Below are positions 25,657 through 34,285 of a stretch of DNA of 59,191 nt, in pieces. The translations under genes and the position numbers were made by a program. The first letter of the stretch is position 1; every line of letters starts with the position of its first letter. Source of the stretch: Actinomycetota bacterium (GTDB taxonomy: Bacteria; Actinomycetota; Acidimicrobiia; Spongiisociales; UBA11373); contig JAHLKU010000012.1 of assembly GCA_020444505.1 (NCBI GenBank), positions 1 to 59,191 of the forward strand, read 5' to 3'. Under the pieces are notes generated by a model. It did no database searches. It was given only the letters and a program-made list of their open reading frames with translations, and was not told the DNA's origin.

Positions 25657-27798
25657 ATGGAACCCCGCCGGCGGATCACGGTCTCGAAGGTGCTGATCGG
25701 CCTGGCGGTGGCGGCTCCCCTCGGCACGATGGCCCTCTGGTGGTTGGGCTCGCTGCCCGACCACTACCACCCCGAGATCGGCCGGACGGTGTTCGGGCAC
25801 GTGCCGGACCTGGTGGTGGCCCTCTTCTACATCGGGGCCGCCGTGTTCCTGGGGCTCGCCTTCTACCTGTTCGCCCTGCGAGCCCGCAACTGGGAGCGGG
25901 GCTCCTCCGAAGCGCGGACCGGGCGATGGGCCGCTCGCGCCAGGGAGTTGTGGCGCGGCCTCAGCATGCAGTCCGTGCTGGAGGAGCGGGCGGCCGGTGT
26001 GATGCACAGCCTGATCTACTACGGATTCGTCCTCCTGTTCATCGGCACGATCATCGTGGAGATCGACCACCTGCTGCCCGGCAACCTCAAGTTCGTCGAA
26101 GGCGGCTTCTATCAGGCCTTCTCCGCCGTCCTCGACGCCGCCGCGGTGGCCCTGCTCGTGGGCGTGCTGTGGGCGGCCGTCCGCCGGTGGGTGGCGAGGC
26201 CGTGGCGGCTGCGCGGCAAGACGAAGCCCGAGGACGCCTGGATCCTGCTGGTCCTGGGGCTCATCGGAGCGACCGGCCTGGCCACCGAGGCGGCGCGCAT
26301 CGCGCTCGAGGGGCGGCCCGATTTCGAGGTGTGGTCGTTCGCCGGGTACGGCCTCTCGTACCTGTTCCCGAGCAGCGTCGCCGCCGGCGCCCATCAGGTG
26401 GCTTGGATCTCCCACGCCCTGACGTTCGTGGCCTTCCTGGTGATGCTGCCGACCACCAAGCTCCGCCATGCCCTCACCTCGCCGACCAACATGGCGCTGG
26501 CGCTGCGGGACCGCCCCAAGGGGGCGATGCGGGAGATGCCGAATCTGCTGGAGGCCACCGACATCGAGACGGTCGGGGCCTCCCGGGTGGCGGAGTTCAC
26601 CTGGAAGCAGCTGCTCGACACGGACGCCTGCACGGTCTGCGGGAGGTGCACCTCGGTGTGCCCTGCCAACCACACCGGCAAGCCGCTCGATCCCCGCGAG
26701 ATCGTCCTCAAGCTGGGCGAGGTGGCCGCCGCCAGCGGGACGCCGGTGGTGTCCCCGACGGTCGGCGCCGACCGGGAGATCACGGTGACCTCCGACTCGG
26801 TGTTCGAGCGGATCACCGCCGCCGAGTTGTGGGCCTGCACCACCTGCCGGGCCTGCGACGAGGTCTGCCCGGTGGACATCGAGATCGTGGACAAGATCCT
26901 CGACATGCGCCGCTACCTGGCGCTGATGGAGGCCGACTTCCCCGAGCAGCTCGGGTCGGCGTTCATCTCCATGGAGAACTCGTCCAACCCCTACGGCATG
27001 AGCCAGCAGGACCGGGCCGCCTGGACGAAGGAGCTGGACTTCGAGGTGAAGGTGCTCGGCGAGCCCGGCGTGACGGCCGAGTACCTGTACTGGGTGGGGT
27101 GCGCCGGGTCGTTCGACGACCGGAACCGCAAGGTGACCGTGGCCACCGCCCGCCTGCTCCACGAGGCCGGCGTGGACTTCGGCATCCTCGGCCCCAGGGA
27201 GCTGTGCACCGGTGACCCGGCCCGGCGGGCCGGCAACGAGTACGTGTTCCAGCAACTGGCGCTGCAGAACATCGCGACGCTGGCCGAGGCCGGGGTCACC
27301 AAGGTGATCACCCAGTGCCCGCACTGCTTCAACACCCTGATGAACGAGTACCCGCAGTTCGGCGGCGAGTACGAGGTGATCCACCACAGCCAGATGCTGA
27401 TGGGCCTGCTCGAGGAGGGGCGGATCACCCCCAGGCCGAACGGGGCGAAGGCCACCTACCACGACCCCTGCTACCTGGGACGCCACAACGACGAGTTCGA
27501 TGCCCCGCGCGGCGTCCTCCGCTCCGTGGCCGGCGAGGTGGTGGAGATGGGCCGCAGCGGGGCCGACGCCTTCTGCTGTGGCGCCGGCGGCGCCCAGATG
27601 TGGATGGAGGAGCACGACGGCAAGAAGATCAGCATGGAGCGCACCGAGGAGGCCGTCGCCACCGGCGCGGAGCAGATCGCGACCGGGTGCCCGTTCTGCT
27701 ACGTGATGCTGGACGACGGGGTGCGGGAACTCGGGGTGGAGGAGGAGGTGGCCGTCAAGGACATCGCCATGCTGCTCGCCGAGGGCCTCGACGACTGA
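25657..27798 (+). CDS. Membrane Fe-S oxidoreductase, EtfD/EMO-like (heterodisulfide reductase-type)
   Basis: 713 aa. Residues 1-270 hold about five or six TM helices (nitrate reductase gamma-type cytochrome b region, with His in HSLIYYGFVLLF and HQVAWISHALTF). Two 4Fe-4S motifs follow: CTVCGRCTSVCP (about 325) and CTTCRACDEVCPVD (about 394). Two CCG-type domains: VGCAGSFDD, QCPHCFNT, then HDPCYLGRHN and FCCGAGGAQMW. This is the layout of ETF:menaquinone oxidoreductase (EMO; EtfD of mycobacteria), which takes beta-oxidation electrons to menaquinone. ATG 25657 with GAAGGAG; TAGCCT -10 at 25625-25630. The etfAB genes are not in the window. Confidence 0.85.
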   Translation: MEPRRRITVSKVLIGLAVAAPLGTMALWWLGSLPDHYHPEIGRTVFGHVPDLVVALFYIGAAVFLGLAFYLFALRARNWERGSSEARTGRWAARARELWRGLSMQSVLEERAAGVMHSLIYYGFVLLFIGTIIVEIDHLLPGNLKFVEGGFYQAFSAVLDAAAVALLVGVLWAAVRRWVARPWRLRGKTKPEDAWILLVLGLIGATGLATEAARIALEGRPDFEVWSFAGYGLSYLFPSSVAAGAHQVAWISHALTFVAFLVMLPTTKLRHALTSPTNMALALRDRPKGAMREMPNLLEATDIETVGASRVAEFTWKQLLDTDACTVCGRCTSVCPANHTGKPLDPREIVLKLGEVAAASGTPVVSPTVGADREITVTSDSVFERITAAELWACTTCRACDEVCPVDIEIVDKILDMRRYLALMEADFPEQLGSAFISMENSSNPYGMSQQDRAAWTKELDFEVKVLGEPGVTAEYLYWVGCAGSFDDRNRKVTVATARLLHEAGVDFGILGPRELCTGDPARRAGNEYVFQQLALQNIATLAEAGVTKVITQCPHCFNTLMNEYPQFGGEYEVIHHSQMLMGLLEEGRITPRPNGAKATYHDPCYLGRHNDEFDAPRGVLRSVAGEVVEMGRSGADAFCCGAGGAQMWMEEHDGKKISMERTEEAVATGAEQIATGCPFCYVMLDDGVRELGVEEEVAVKDIAMLLAEGLDD

Positions 27799-27836
27799 CA
27801 CCGGCGCCGCTCAAGGAGCGCCTGCCCGATGCCGAC

Positions 27837-28046
27837 ATGGCAGGCATGCAGTGCGAACTCTGTGGCGAGAGCGCCGTCTCCCAGCGCGGCGACGCCTACC
27901 TCTGCGGCCGGTGTGCGCTCCGCGCCGACTGGGTGGACGTCGCCAGGTCGGTGCAGGGCGTGCCCGTGCGCCGGGCCGCGGCGGCCCCCCCGCCGCCGCC
28001 CCCGCAGGCGGCCGCGCCGGCGCCTCCCGCCGACCCCTTCTCCTAG
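27837..28046 (+). CDS. Small zinc-ribbon protein
   Basis: 69 aa. MAGMQCELCGES, then YLCGRCALRADW: two CxxC knuckles 14 residues apart, a treble-clef/zinc-ribbon size, followed by a Pro/Ala-rich disordered tail. ATG 27837 or 27846. An AAGGAG at 27813 is 18 bases upstream, too far for ideal spacing. Positioned 38 bp after the EtfD-like gene on the same strand, likely the same transcript. Function unknown. Confidence 0.7.
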   Translation: MAGMQCELCGESAVSQRGDAYLCGRCALRADWVDVARSVQGVPVRRAAAAPPPPPPQAAAPAPPADPFS

Positions 28047-28179
28047 ACCCCGTACCCGCCGGGCCGCATCCCCGGCGCGCGACGTGTCGGGATCCCGTCG
28101 ATGATCTCCGGCGGCTCCGACGCGGCCCGGCGCGTGTCGCCCCGGCCCCGGGGGCCTGCTGCCGGGCCCTCGTCCCCCC

Positions 28180-29442
28180 TCAGCCCTCGTCGGGCCGGAG
28201 CGAGGCGGCTGCGGCGGAGAACGCCGCCCGGGCGTCGGCGGTGCCGTCGGATGCGATCGCGGCGACCGCTCCGCCCAGCGCGTCGAGGAGATCGCCGGCC
28301 TCCGGGTCCCACGGCAGCACGCTGGCGGCCCCGGCGGGGGCGAACGCGGCGATCCGCGGGTCGGTGGCGACGGCGTCGTCGTAGGGGGCGAGCCGGGCCG
28401 GTACGGTGAAGCCCTCCAGGAACAGGTCGAACATGGGGGCGTCCCGCCCGGCGAACTCGGTCAGGAACACCCTCGCCGCCACCGGTTGGTCGGACGCCGA
28501 GGAGACCATGAACCCGTACACCTCGGCTGCCGCGGCCACGGCGTCGGACCCGGACGGGTAGAACGGCACGGCCGCCCACTCGGAAGGCCCGGGGTCGGCC
28601 GACGGCGGGCCGACCAGGAAGGCGGTCTGGCCCGAGGCGAAGGCGGCCTCGGCATCGGCGGCCGGCACCAGCGAGCCCAGCAGGGCCCTGGCGTCCAGGT
28701 AGTCGGCGGCGGCGAGGGCGCCGGCGGAGTCGAGGCCGACGTCGGCGGTGTCCCACCCCTCCTCGCTGTGGGCGTACCCGTACCCGCCGAAGGACCTCAC
28801 GACCGCGAGCGCGGTCACCGGGTCGGACGGCAGCGCCAGGCACTGCCCGTCGTGCTCCGCGTCCTCGCAGATGCGGTCCAGGTCGGTGCCCTCCAGCGCC
28901 TCCTCGGGGACGAGCGCGGTGTTGGCGTACAGGCCGGGGGAGACGATCTCGAACGGGAGGCCCACCAGGTCGCCGTCGGGGGTGAAGGCTTCCAGCGCAC
29001 CGGCCACGTACGCCTCGGGGTCGGGGATGGGGACCGCCACTACGGCGCCGTCGGCGGCCAGCGTCGCGGCGGCGCGGTGGCTGCCGTAGAAGACGTCCGG
29101 GCCTGCGCCGCCGGCGATGGCCTCGGCCGCCGCCGGGGTGATGGCGTCGAGGTCCTGCACCTCGATCTGCACCGGGATGCCGGTCGCCACCTCGAAGTCT
29201 GCGGCGTACCCCTCCAGGACGCCGGCGAGGCGGGCGTCGGCCCACACCACGAGCGGGGGGATCGGTGCGGTGGTCGTGGTGGTGGTCGTGGGTGCGGCGG
29301 TGGTGGAGCTGGTCGCCGGGACGGCCGTGGTGGTGGTGGCGTCCGGGACCGTGGTGGTGGGCTCGGCGGACTCCCCGCTGCTGCACGCGGCGGCGAGGAG
29401 GGCGAAGGCGAGGAGCGCGGCCCCTGCGGTCGTGCGTTGCAT
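28180..29442 (-). CDS. Extracellular solute-binding lipoprotein (ABC sugar type), orphan
   Basis: 420 aa from ATG 29442 (GGGAGG upstream). Lipobox LAAACSS, then a long Thr-rich linker with a run of seven threonines, then an SBP_bac_1-type domain: [79 protein letters not shown]. Resembles maltose or oligosaccharide binders. No permease or ATPase lies within the window, so it either serves a distant transporter or acts as a sensor. Upstream 151 bp is shared with the divergent DNA methyltransferase. Confidence 0.88.
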   Translation of the reverse strand: MQRTTAGAALLAFALLAAACSSGESAEPTTTVPDATTTTAVPATSSTTAAPTTTTTTTAPIPPLVVWADARLAGVLEGYAADFEVATGIPVQIEVQDLDAITPAAAEAIAGGAGPDVFYGSHRAAATLAADGAVVAVPIPDPEAYVAGALEAFTPDGDLVGLPFEIVSPGLYANTALVPEEALEGTDLDRICEDAEHDGQCLALPSDPVTALAVVRSFGGYGYAHSEEGWDTADVGLDSAGALAAADYLDARALLGSLVPAADAEAAFASGQTAFLVGPPSADPGPSEWAAVPFYPSGSDAVAAAAEVYGFMVSSASDQPVAARVFLTEFAGRDAPMFDLFLEGFTVPARLAPYDDAVATDPRIAAFAPAGAASVLPWDPEAGDLLDALGGAVAAIASDGTADARAAFSAAAASLRPDEG

Positions 29443-29593
29443 TGCGGCCTCCCTGGTCGGTCGCGGGCATCCGGGTGCGATCGCCCGGGAACGGGGGGAT
29501 GGTACCCGCAATGCGCCGGAGCGCCTCCGGAAATGCCCGGGGCGGCAGGGCCCTCTGGCTAGCGTGACGCAGAGTCACCGGAGGTCACGCGAC

Positions 29594-30463
29594 GTGGCGA
29601 CAGAGACCGCGAGTTTCGGCGCGGGCAAACGGGAGGGGCACGACGCCTCTGCCTTCTATCGACGGCGCCTGCACACCGCCGCCGAGCCTGCCCCGCTGGG
29701 CGAGCCGGCGTCACCCCCCGAGGACGTCCTCGACACGTTCCACTGCGCCTCGTCGGAGGACATGGGCGTCCTCCCCGACAACACCGTGGCGCTCATGGTC
29801 ACGTCGCCGCCGTACAACGTGGGCAAGGAGTACGACGACGACCTGAGCCAGGACGAGTACCTGGGGCTGCTCGCCAGGGTGCTGGAGGAGACCCACCGGG
29901 TCCTGGAGCCCGGCGGCAGGGTGGCGGTGAACGTCGCCAACCTGGGCCGCAAGCCCTACCTGCCGCTCAATCACATGGTGGCCGGCCTGCTGCGCGACCT
30001 GGGCTTCCTGCTGCGGGGCGAGATCGTGTGGCAGAAGGCACAGGGCGCCGGCGGTTCGTGCGCCTGGGGGTCGTGGCAGTCGGCCAAGAACCCCACGCTG
30101 CGCGACGTCCACGAGTACGTGCTGGTGGCCAGCAAGGGCAGCTACCGGCGGATGCGCATCGGGGAGGACAGCATCGACCGGGACGAGTTCCTCGCCGCCA
30201 CGCTGTCGGTGTGGAACATCCCGCCCGCCTCCGCCCGACGGGTGGGCCACCCCGCCCCGTTCCCGGTGGAGTTGCCCCGGCGCCTGATCGAGCTGTACAC
30301 GTTCCGGGGCGACCTGGTGCTGGACCCGTTCATGGGATCCGGCTCTGCGGCGGTGGCCGCGGTGGAGACCGGTCGCCACTTCGTCGGCTTCGACACGGTG
30401 CAGGGCTACCTCGACCTGGCCGCCCGGCGCGTCGCCGAGGCCCGCGTCGCCGCCGGGGCCTGA
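29594..30463 (+). CDS. Orphan site-specific DNA methyltransferase (beta class)
   Basis: 289 aa from GTG 29594, with GGAGG 9 bases upstream and a TAGCGT -10 (29560-29565). The catalytic motif IV TSPPYNVG (about residue 70) comes before the SAM motif I DPFMGSGSAA (about 243), the circular order of beta-class enzymes. A Ser-Pro-Pro-Tyr motif is typical of N4-cytosine methyltransferases, whereas N6-adenine enzymes usually have D/N-PPY. The segment between about 130 and 230 should hold the target recognition part. No restriction endonuclease is adjacent, so a regulatory or protective role is possible. Confidence 0.88.
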   Translation: MATETASFGAGKREGHDASAFYRRRLHTAAEPAPLGEPASPPEDVLDTFHCASSEDMGVLPDNTVALMVTSPPYNVGKEYDDDLSQDEYLGLLARVLEETHRVLEPGGRVAVNVANLGRKPYLPLNHMVAGLLRDLGFLLRGEIVWQKAQGAGGSCAWGSWQSAKNPTLRDVHEYVLVASKGSYRRMRIGEDSIDRDEFLAATLSVWNIPPASARRVGHPAPFPVELPRRLIELYTFRGDLVLDPFMGSGSAAVAAVETGRHFVGFDTVQGYLDLAARRVAEARVAAGA

Positions 30464-30533
30464 CGGCCGGCCCACCCCCCGCGAGAATGGCCGCAGACGG
30501 CCGCCGGAGCGCGGGCGCGGAGAGGGTTCCCAC

Positions 30534-31964
30534 ATGAAGCTGATCGTGGTCGGCGCCGGAGGGGCCGCCCGGGCCCTGCTGCGCCGGATCGGCGAGGTGT
30601 GGGAGGTGGTGGTGGTCGACCCGGACGCCGGGCGCCTGCGCCGGATCGCCGCCGTCCGCCGGGTGCAGACCCTTCTGGGCGACGGCAGCCGGCGGGAGGT
30701 GCTCGACGAGGCCGGCCTCGCCGGGGCCGCCGCCGTGGTGGCCGCCCTCGACGACGACGACGCCAACCTCGAGGTGTGCCGGGTGGCAGGCGACAAGGCG
30801 ATCGTCGCCGCCGCCGTGGCCGCCGAGCCGGAGCGCCTCGACGACTACCGCTTGCTGGGCGCTCACGCCTTCTCTCCCGACCGCCTCGCCGCCCGCCGGG
30901 TGCAGTCCCTGCTGGAGCATCGCACCGAGTTCTCCGCCTCCATCGCCGGCGGCCTCGCCGAGGGCCTCGACGTCCGGGTGGTGGCCGATTCGCCGGTGCG
31001 GGGCCAGCCGCTGCGAGACGTGACGGCCCACGACTGGCTGGTCGTGTCGGTGGTCCGGGACGGGCGGATGATCGTCCCCCACGGGGGCACGGTGCTGGAG
31101 ACCGGCGACCTGGTGACGGTGATCGGCTCGGTGGAGGCGTACCCGGCCATCGTCGCCTCCTTCACCTCGGGGGTGGCACGGTTCCCCACCGACGTCGGGA
31201 CGTCGGTGGGCGTCGCGCTCCGCTCGGCCGCCGACCTCGAGGCCGCGGTGGCCGAGGCCGCCGGCCTCGCAGCCACCAGCGCCGCCGAGTCGGTGACGCT
31301 GGTGCACGAGGCCGCCCCGCCGGGAGAGGACGGCCCGGCGCAGGAGTTGATCCGCACCGTGATCGGGTGGGACACCGACCTCCCGGTGCGGACCAGGGCC
31401 GTCACGGGCGATCCCGGCGACGCCCTGCTGGGGTGGCCCCGGGACGGGGCGATCGGGCTGGTGGTGGTGCCGTCCCGCGGCAAGCGGGGGCCGGTCGGCC
31501 GACGCCGGGTCGCCGCCGTGTGCCGTGCGGCCACCCGCAGGCGGCGGCCGGTGCTGTTCTCCCGCGGAGCCACCCGCTACCGGCGGATCGTGGTGCCCGC
31601 CCGCGACACCGGCGCCGGCTGGGCGGCGGCGAGGGCGGCCATCGACCTGGGCTCCCACACCGGGCTGCCGCTGACGGCGGTCGCGGTGGTGCCGCCGCTG
31701 TTCATCGCAGGCGACGAGGCCAGGGGCGAGGCGGCGCGGGCCGCCGCCCGCCTGCAGGACGAGGCGGCCGTGCAGGGGGTCTCGGTCCGGCCGGTGATCG
31801 AGCAGGGCAACCCGGTGCGGGTGCTCGAGCGGCACGTCGATCGCACCAGCCTGCTGGTGCTGGGCCTGAGCGGCCGCCGCTTCCGCACGCTCGCCCCCGG
31901 CATCACCGGCCACCTGGCCCGGCGGGCGGCGGGCTCGGTGCTGGTGGTCCCGGTGGAGCCGTGA
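30534..31964 (+). CDS. RCK (TrkA-N/TrkA-C) plus universal-stress-protein regulator of the antiporter
   Basis: 476 aa. The N-terminus KLIVVGAGGAARALLRRIG is a Rossmann NAD-binding RCK_N domain (to about 135), then RCK_C (about 140-210, VRVVADSPVRGQPLRDVTAHDWLVVSV). A divergent middle region (215-340) and a C-terminal USP domain (345-476: YRRIVVPARDTGAGWAAARAAIDLG ... LLVLGLSGRRF ... SVLVVPVEP) follow. RCK domains gate K+ transport by binding NAD or nucleotides; the USP domain may bind ATP. The stop overlaps the start of the antiporter gene (GTGA), so the two are coupled. GAGAGGG ribosome site. Confidence 0.85.
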   Translation: MKLIVVGAGGAARALLRRIGEVWEVVVVDPDAGRLRRIAAVRRVQTLLGDGSRREVLDEAGLAGAAAVVAALDDDDANLEVCRVAGDKAIVAAAVAAEPERLDDYRLLGAHAFSPDRLAARRVQSLLEHRTEFSASIAGGLAEGLDVRVVADSPVRGQPLRDVTAHDWLVVSVVRDGRMIVPHGGTVLETGDLVTVIGSVEAYPAIVASFTSGVARFPTDVGTSVGVALRSAADLEAAVAEAAGLAATSAAESVTLVHEAAPPGEDGPAQELIRTVIGWDTDLPVRTRAVTGDPGDALLGWPRDGAIGLVVVPSRGKRGPVGRRRVAAVCRAATRRRRPVLFSRGATRYRRIVVPARDTGAGWAAARAAIDLGSHTGLPLTAVAVVPPLFIAGDEARGEAARAAARLQDEAAVQGVSVRPVIEQGNPVRVLERHVDRTSLLVLGLSGRRFRTLAPGITGHLARRAAGSVLVVPVEP

Positions 31965-33139
31965 GCGGCCAATCCGCCTCCGATCAGGCCGCCCTCGCCC
32001 TGGTGTTCATCGTGGCGGCGGCGTTCCTGCTGCCGCTGGTCGGCCGCCGGGCGCGGGTGCCCGCCGTGGTGCTGGAGATCCTCTTCGGCGTGCTCGTCGG
32101 CCCGGTGTTCGGCTGGGTGGAGGGGGCCGAGTTCCTCGATCGCCTGGCCGAGCTGGGGTTCTTCCTGCTGATGTTCCTCGCCGGCTTCGAGATCGACGTC
32201 CGCACCTTCTCCAGGCGGGGCCGCGACCAGGTGGTGACCGGCCTGGTGGTGTTCGCCCTCACCATGGGCGGGGCGGTGCTCGCCGCCGAGGTGCTGGGGC
32301 ACGGGGTGTTCGTGGCCTTCGTGCTGGCCACCACCTCGGTGGGGCTGGTGGTGCCGACCCTCCGCAGCACCCGGCGGATGCAGACCCGGCTCGGCCAGTC
32401 GATCCTGGTGTCGGCGCTGCTGGCCGACTTCCTGACGCTGCTGGGTGTGACCGCGTACGCGCTGTGGGTCGATCGGGGCGCCGGCTTCCACCTGCTCGCC
32501 ATCCCCGGGTTCTTCGGGGTGGCGGCCCTGGTGCTGCTGCTGTTGAAGTGGGTGGTGTGGTGGCGGCCGGAGTGGTTCGACCGCCTGTTCGAGATCGACG
32601 ACCCCGAGGAGATCGGCACCCGGGCGTCGCTGGCGCTGATGCTGGTGTTCGTGGCGGTGTCGATCGCCTTCGGGATCGAGAAGATCCTCGGCGCCTTCCT
32701 GGCCGGCACGGTGTTCGCCATGGTGTTCCGCAACCGGACGGCGCTGGCGCGGCAGCTGAACGGCTTCTCCTACGGCTTCCTCATCCCCATCTTCTTCATC
32801 AACGTGGGCCTGCACTTCGACATGCACGCCCTCCGGGAGCCGGGGGCGGTCACCGGCATGCTGGTGCTGGTGGGCGCCGCCGTGGCGGTGAAACTGCTCC
32901 CGGCGCTGGTGCTGCTGTTCCGCCGGCTGAGCCTGCGAGAGTCGCTGGCGGCCGGGGCGCTGCTGTCGGCGCGGCTGAGCCTGATCATCGCCGTGGCCGA
33001 ACTGGGGGTGCGGCTCGAGGTGATCGACCGGACGCTGGAGGCCAGCATCATCGTCCTCGCCGCGGTGACAGCCACCCTGGCCCCCATCGTGTTCAGGCTG
33101 CTCGCCCCTCCGCTCCCCGCCCGCGACGAGGCCGCCTGA
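31961..33139 (+). CDS. CPA2-family cation/proton antiporter
   Basis: 392 aa, about 12 TM helices. The KefB/NapA-type pattern is visible: LEILFGVLVGPVFGW, ELGFFLLMFLAGFEID (the helix carrying the conserved acidic region), LATTSVGLVVPTL, GIEKILGAFLAGTVFAMVF, FLIPIFFINVGLHFD (NapA/KefC-like) and LSARLSLIIAVAELG. GTG 31961 overlaps the RCK-USP stop. Membrane exchanger of K+ or Na+ for protons, with the RCK-USP protein as cytosolic gate. Confidence 0.92.
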   Translation: MSGQSASDQAALALVFIVAAAFLLPLVGRRARVPAVVLEILFGVLVGPVFGWVEGAEFLDRLAELGFFLLMFLAGFEIDVRTFSRRGRDQVVTGLVVFALTMGGAVLAAEVLGHGVFVAFVLATTSVGLVVPTLRSTRRMQTRLGQSILVSALLADFLTLLGVTAYALWVDRGAGFHLLAIPGFFGVAALVLLLLKWVVWWRPEWFDRLFEIDDPEEIGTRASLALMLVFVAVSIAFGIEKILGAFLAGTVFAMVFRNRTALARQLNGFSYGFLIPIFFINVGLHFDMHALREPGAVTGMLVLVGAAVAVKLLPALVLLFRRLSLRESLAAGALLSARLSLIIAVAELGVRLEVIDRTLEASIIVLAAVTATLAPIVFRLLAPPLPARDEAA

Positions 33140-33230
33140 GCGGTCGGCAGAGGGGCCCGACGGCTCGTTGCCGTGCTGAGGGGGGCCCCTGCCGCCCCGC
33201 GCGCGGCTCGGGTAGGCTCGGCCAGGTACC

Positions 33231-33250
33231 GGCTGGAACCAGTTCCAGCC
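33231..33250 (+). promoter_or_regulatory. Perfect palindrome, LacI autoregulatory operator
   Basis: 20-bp palindrome with 9-base arms: GGCTGGAAC, two central bases CA, GTTCCAGCC. It lies just after the predicted start of transcription (TAGGCT -10 at 33213-33218, start near 33225) and 24 bases before the GTG, a position suited to blocking transcription. The arms lack the central CG usual in LacI operators, so its owner should be tested. Confidence 0.75.
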
Positions 33251-33274
33251 TGGGTCGAGCACGGGAGGGCCCCG

Positions 33275-34276
33275 GTGGCCACCATCCAGGACGTCGCCCG
33301 CGCCGCCGGCGTGGGCGTGGGCACGGTGTCCCGGGTGCTCAACGGCAGCCCGCTCGTCAGCGACACCACCCGGGCCAGGGTCCAGGGGGTCATCGACGAA
33401 CTGGGGTACCGGCCGTCGTCTCTGGCGAGGGCGCTCTCCCTGGGGAGATCGGCCACCGTCGCCGTCATCGTCCCGCACTTCACCCGGCCCTCCGCCGTGG
33501 AGCGGCTGCGGGGCCTGGCGGACGTGATCAAGGAGAGCGACTACGACCTGGTGCTCTTCGACGTGGAGACCTCCGACCAGCGCGAGCAGCGGTTCTCGAT
33601 GGCCGCTCAGGCCGACCGGGCGGCGGGGCTGGTGATCGTGTCGTTGTCGGCGGACCCCGATGAGGTGGGACGCCTCGCCGGGGCCTCGGTGCCCGCCGTG
33701 TTCCTGGACCGGCACGTCGAGGGACTGCCCGACGTGCACATCGACGACCACGCCGGGGGCCGCATGGCCGCCGAGCACCTGCTGGGGCTCGGCCATCGGA
33801 GGGTGGCGTTCGTCGGGGACGACGACGAGGCGGGCTTCGGGTTCACCAGCAGCGACGACCGCCTGGCCGGCTACCGGGAGGCGCTGGAGGCGGCAGGCGC
33901 ACCGCTGGACCCGACGCTGGTGCGGACCGGCCCGCCCAGCCGGGAGGCGGCCCACCGCCTCACCGCCGACCTCCTGGACCGTCCCGAGCCGCCGACGGCG
34001 GTGTTCGCGGTGTCCGACCTGCAGGCCTTCGGTGTGATCGAGGCCGCCAGGGAGCGCGGGCTCGACGTGCCCGGCGACCTGTCGGTGATGGGCTTCGACG
34101 ACATCGACGTGTCGGCGTACCTGGGCCTCACCACCGTGCGGCAGCCGCTGTACCACTCGGGCCGCCTCGCCGCCGAGATGCTGCTGCATCTGCTGGACGA
34201 CGCCGGCGCCGAGGTGGAGGGCGTGGCGCTGCCGGTGGAACTGGTGGTGAGGAAGACCACCGGCCCTCCCCGTTGA
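33275..34276 (+). CDS. LacI-family transcriptional regulator
   Basis: 333 aa from GTG 33275 (GGGAGGG at 33263-33269). The HTH reads ATIQDVARAAGVGVGTVSRVLNGSPLVSDTTRARV with the VSRVLN recognition helix, then the hinge SSLARALS. The periplasmic-binding-like core has DHAGGRMAAEHLLGLGHRRVAFVG and VMGFDDIDVSAYLGLTTVRQPLYHSGRLAAEMLL. Sugar-type ligand likely; neighbouring genes give no target other than itself. The orphan solute-binding protein at 28180 is the only carbohydrate-like gene nearby. Confidence 0.93.
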   Translation: MATIQDVARAAGVGVGTVSRVLNGSPLVSDTTRARVQGVIDELGYRPSSLARALSLGRSATVAVIVPHFTRPSAVERLRGLADVIKESDYDLVLFDVETSDQREQRFSMAAQADRAAGLVIVSLSADPDEVGRLAGASVPAVFLDRHVEGLPDVHIDDHAGGRMAAEHLLGLGHRRVAFVGDDDEAGFGFTSSDDRLAGYREALEAAGAPLDPTLVRTGPPSREAAHRLTADLLDRPEPPTAVFAVSDLQAFGVIEAARERGLDVPGDLSVMGFDDIDVSAYLGLTTVRQPLYHSGRLAAEMLLHLLDDAGAEVEGVALPVELVVRKTTGPPR

Positions 34277-34285
34277 GGCGCCCGC

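Noticed and set aside
28047-28179. Terminators or small gene after the zinc-ribbon gene
   Set aside because: GC-rich inverted repeats are present but none is clean, and no ORF with motifs is seen.
31577-34189. 870-codon minus-strand open frame
   Set aside because: Opposite the antiporter and LacI genes, His/Gln/Gly-rich, no domain.
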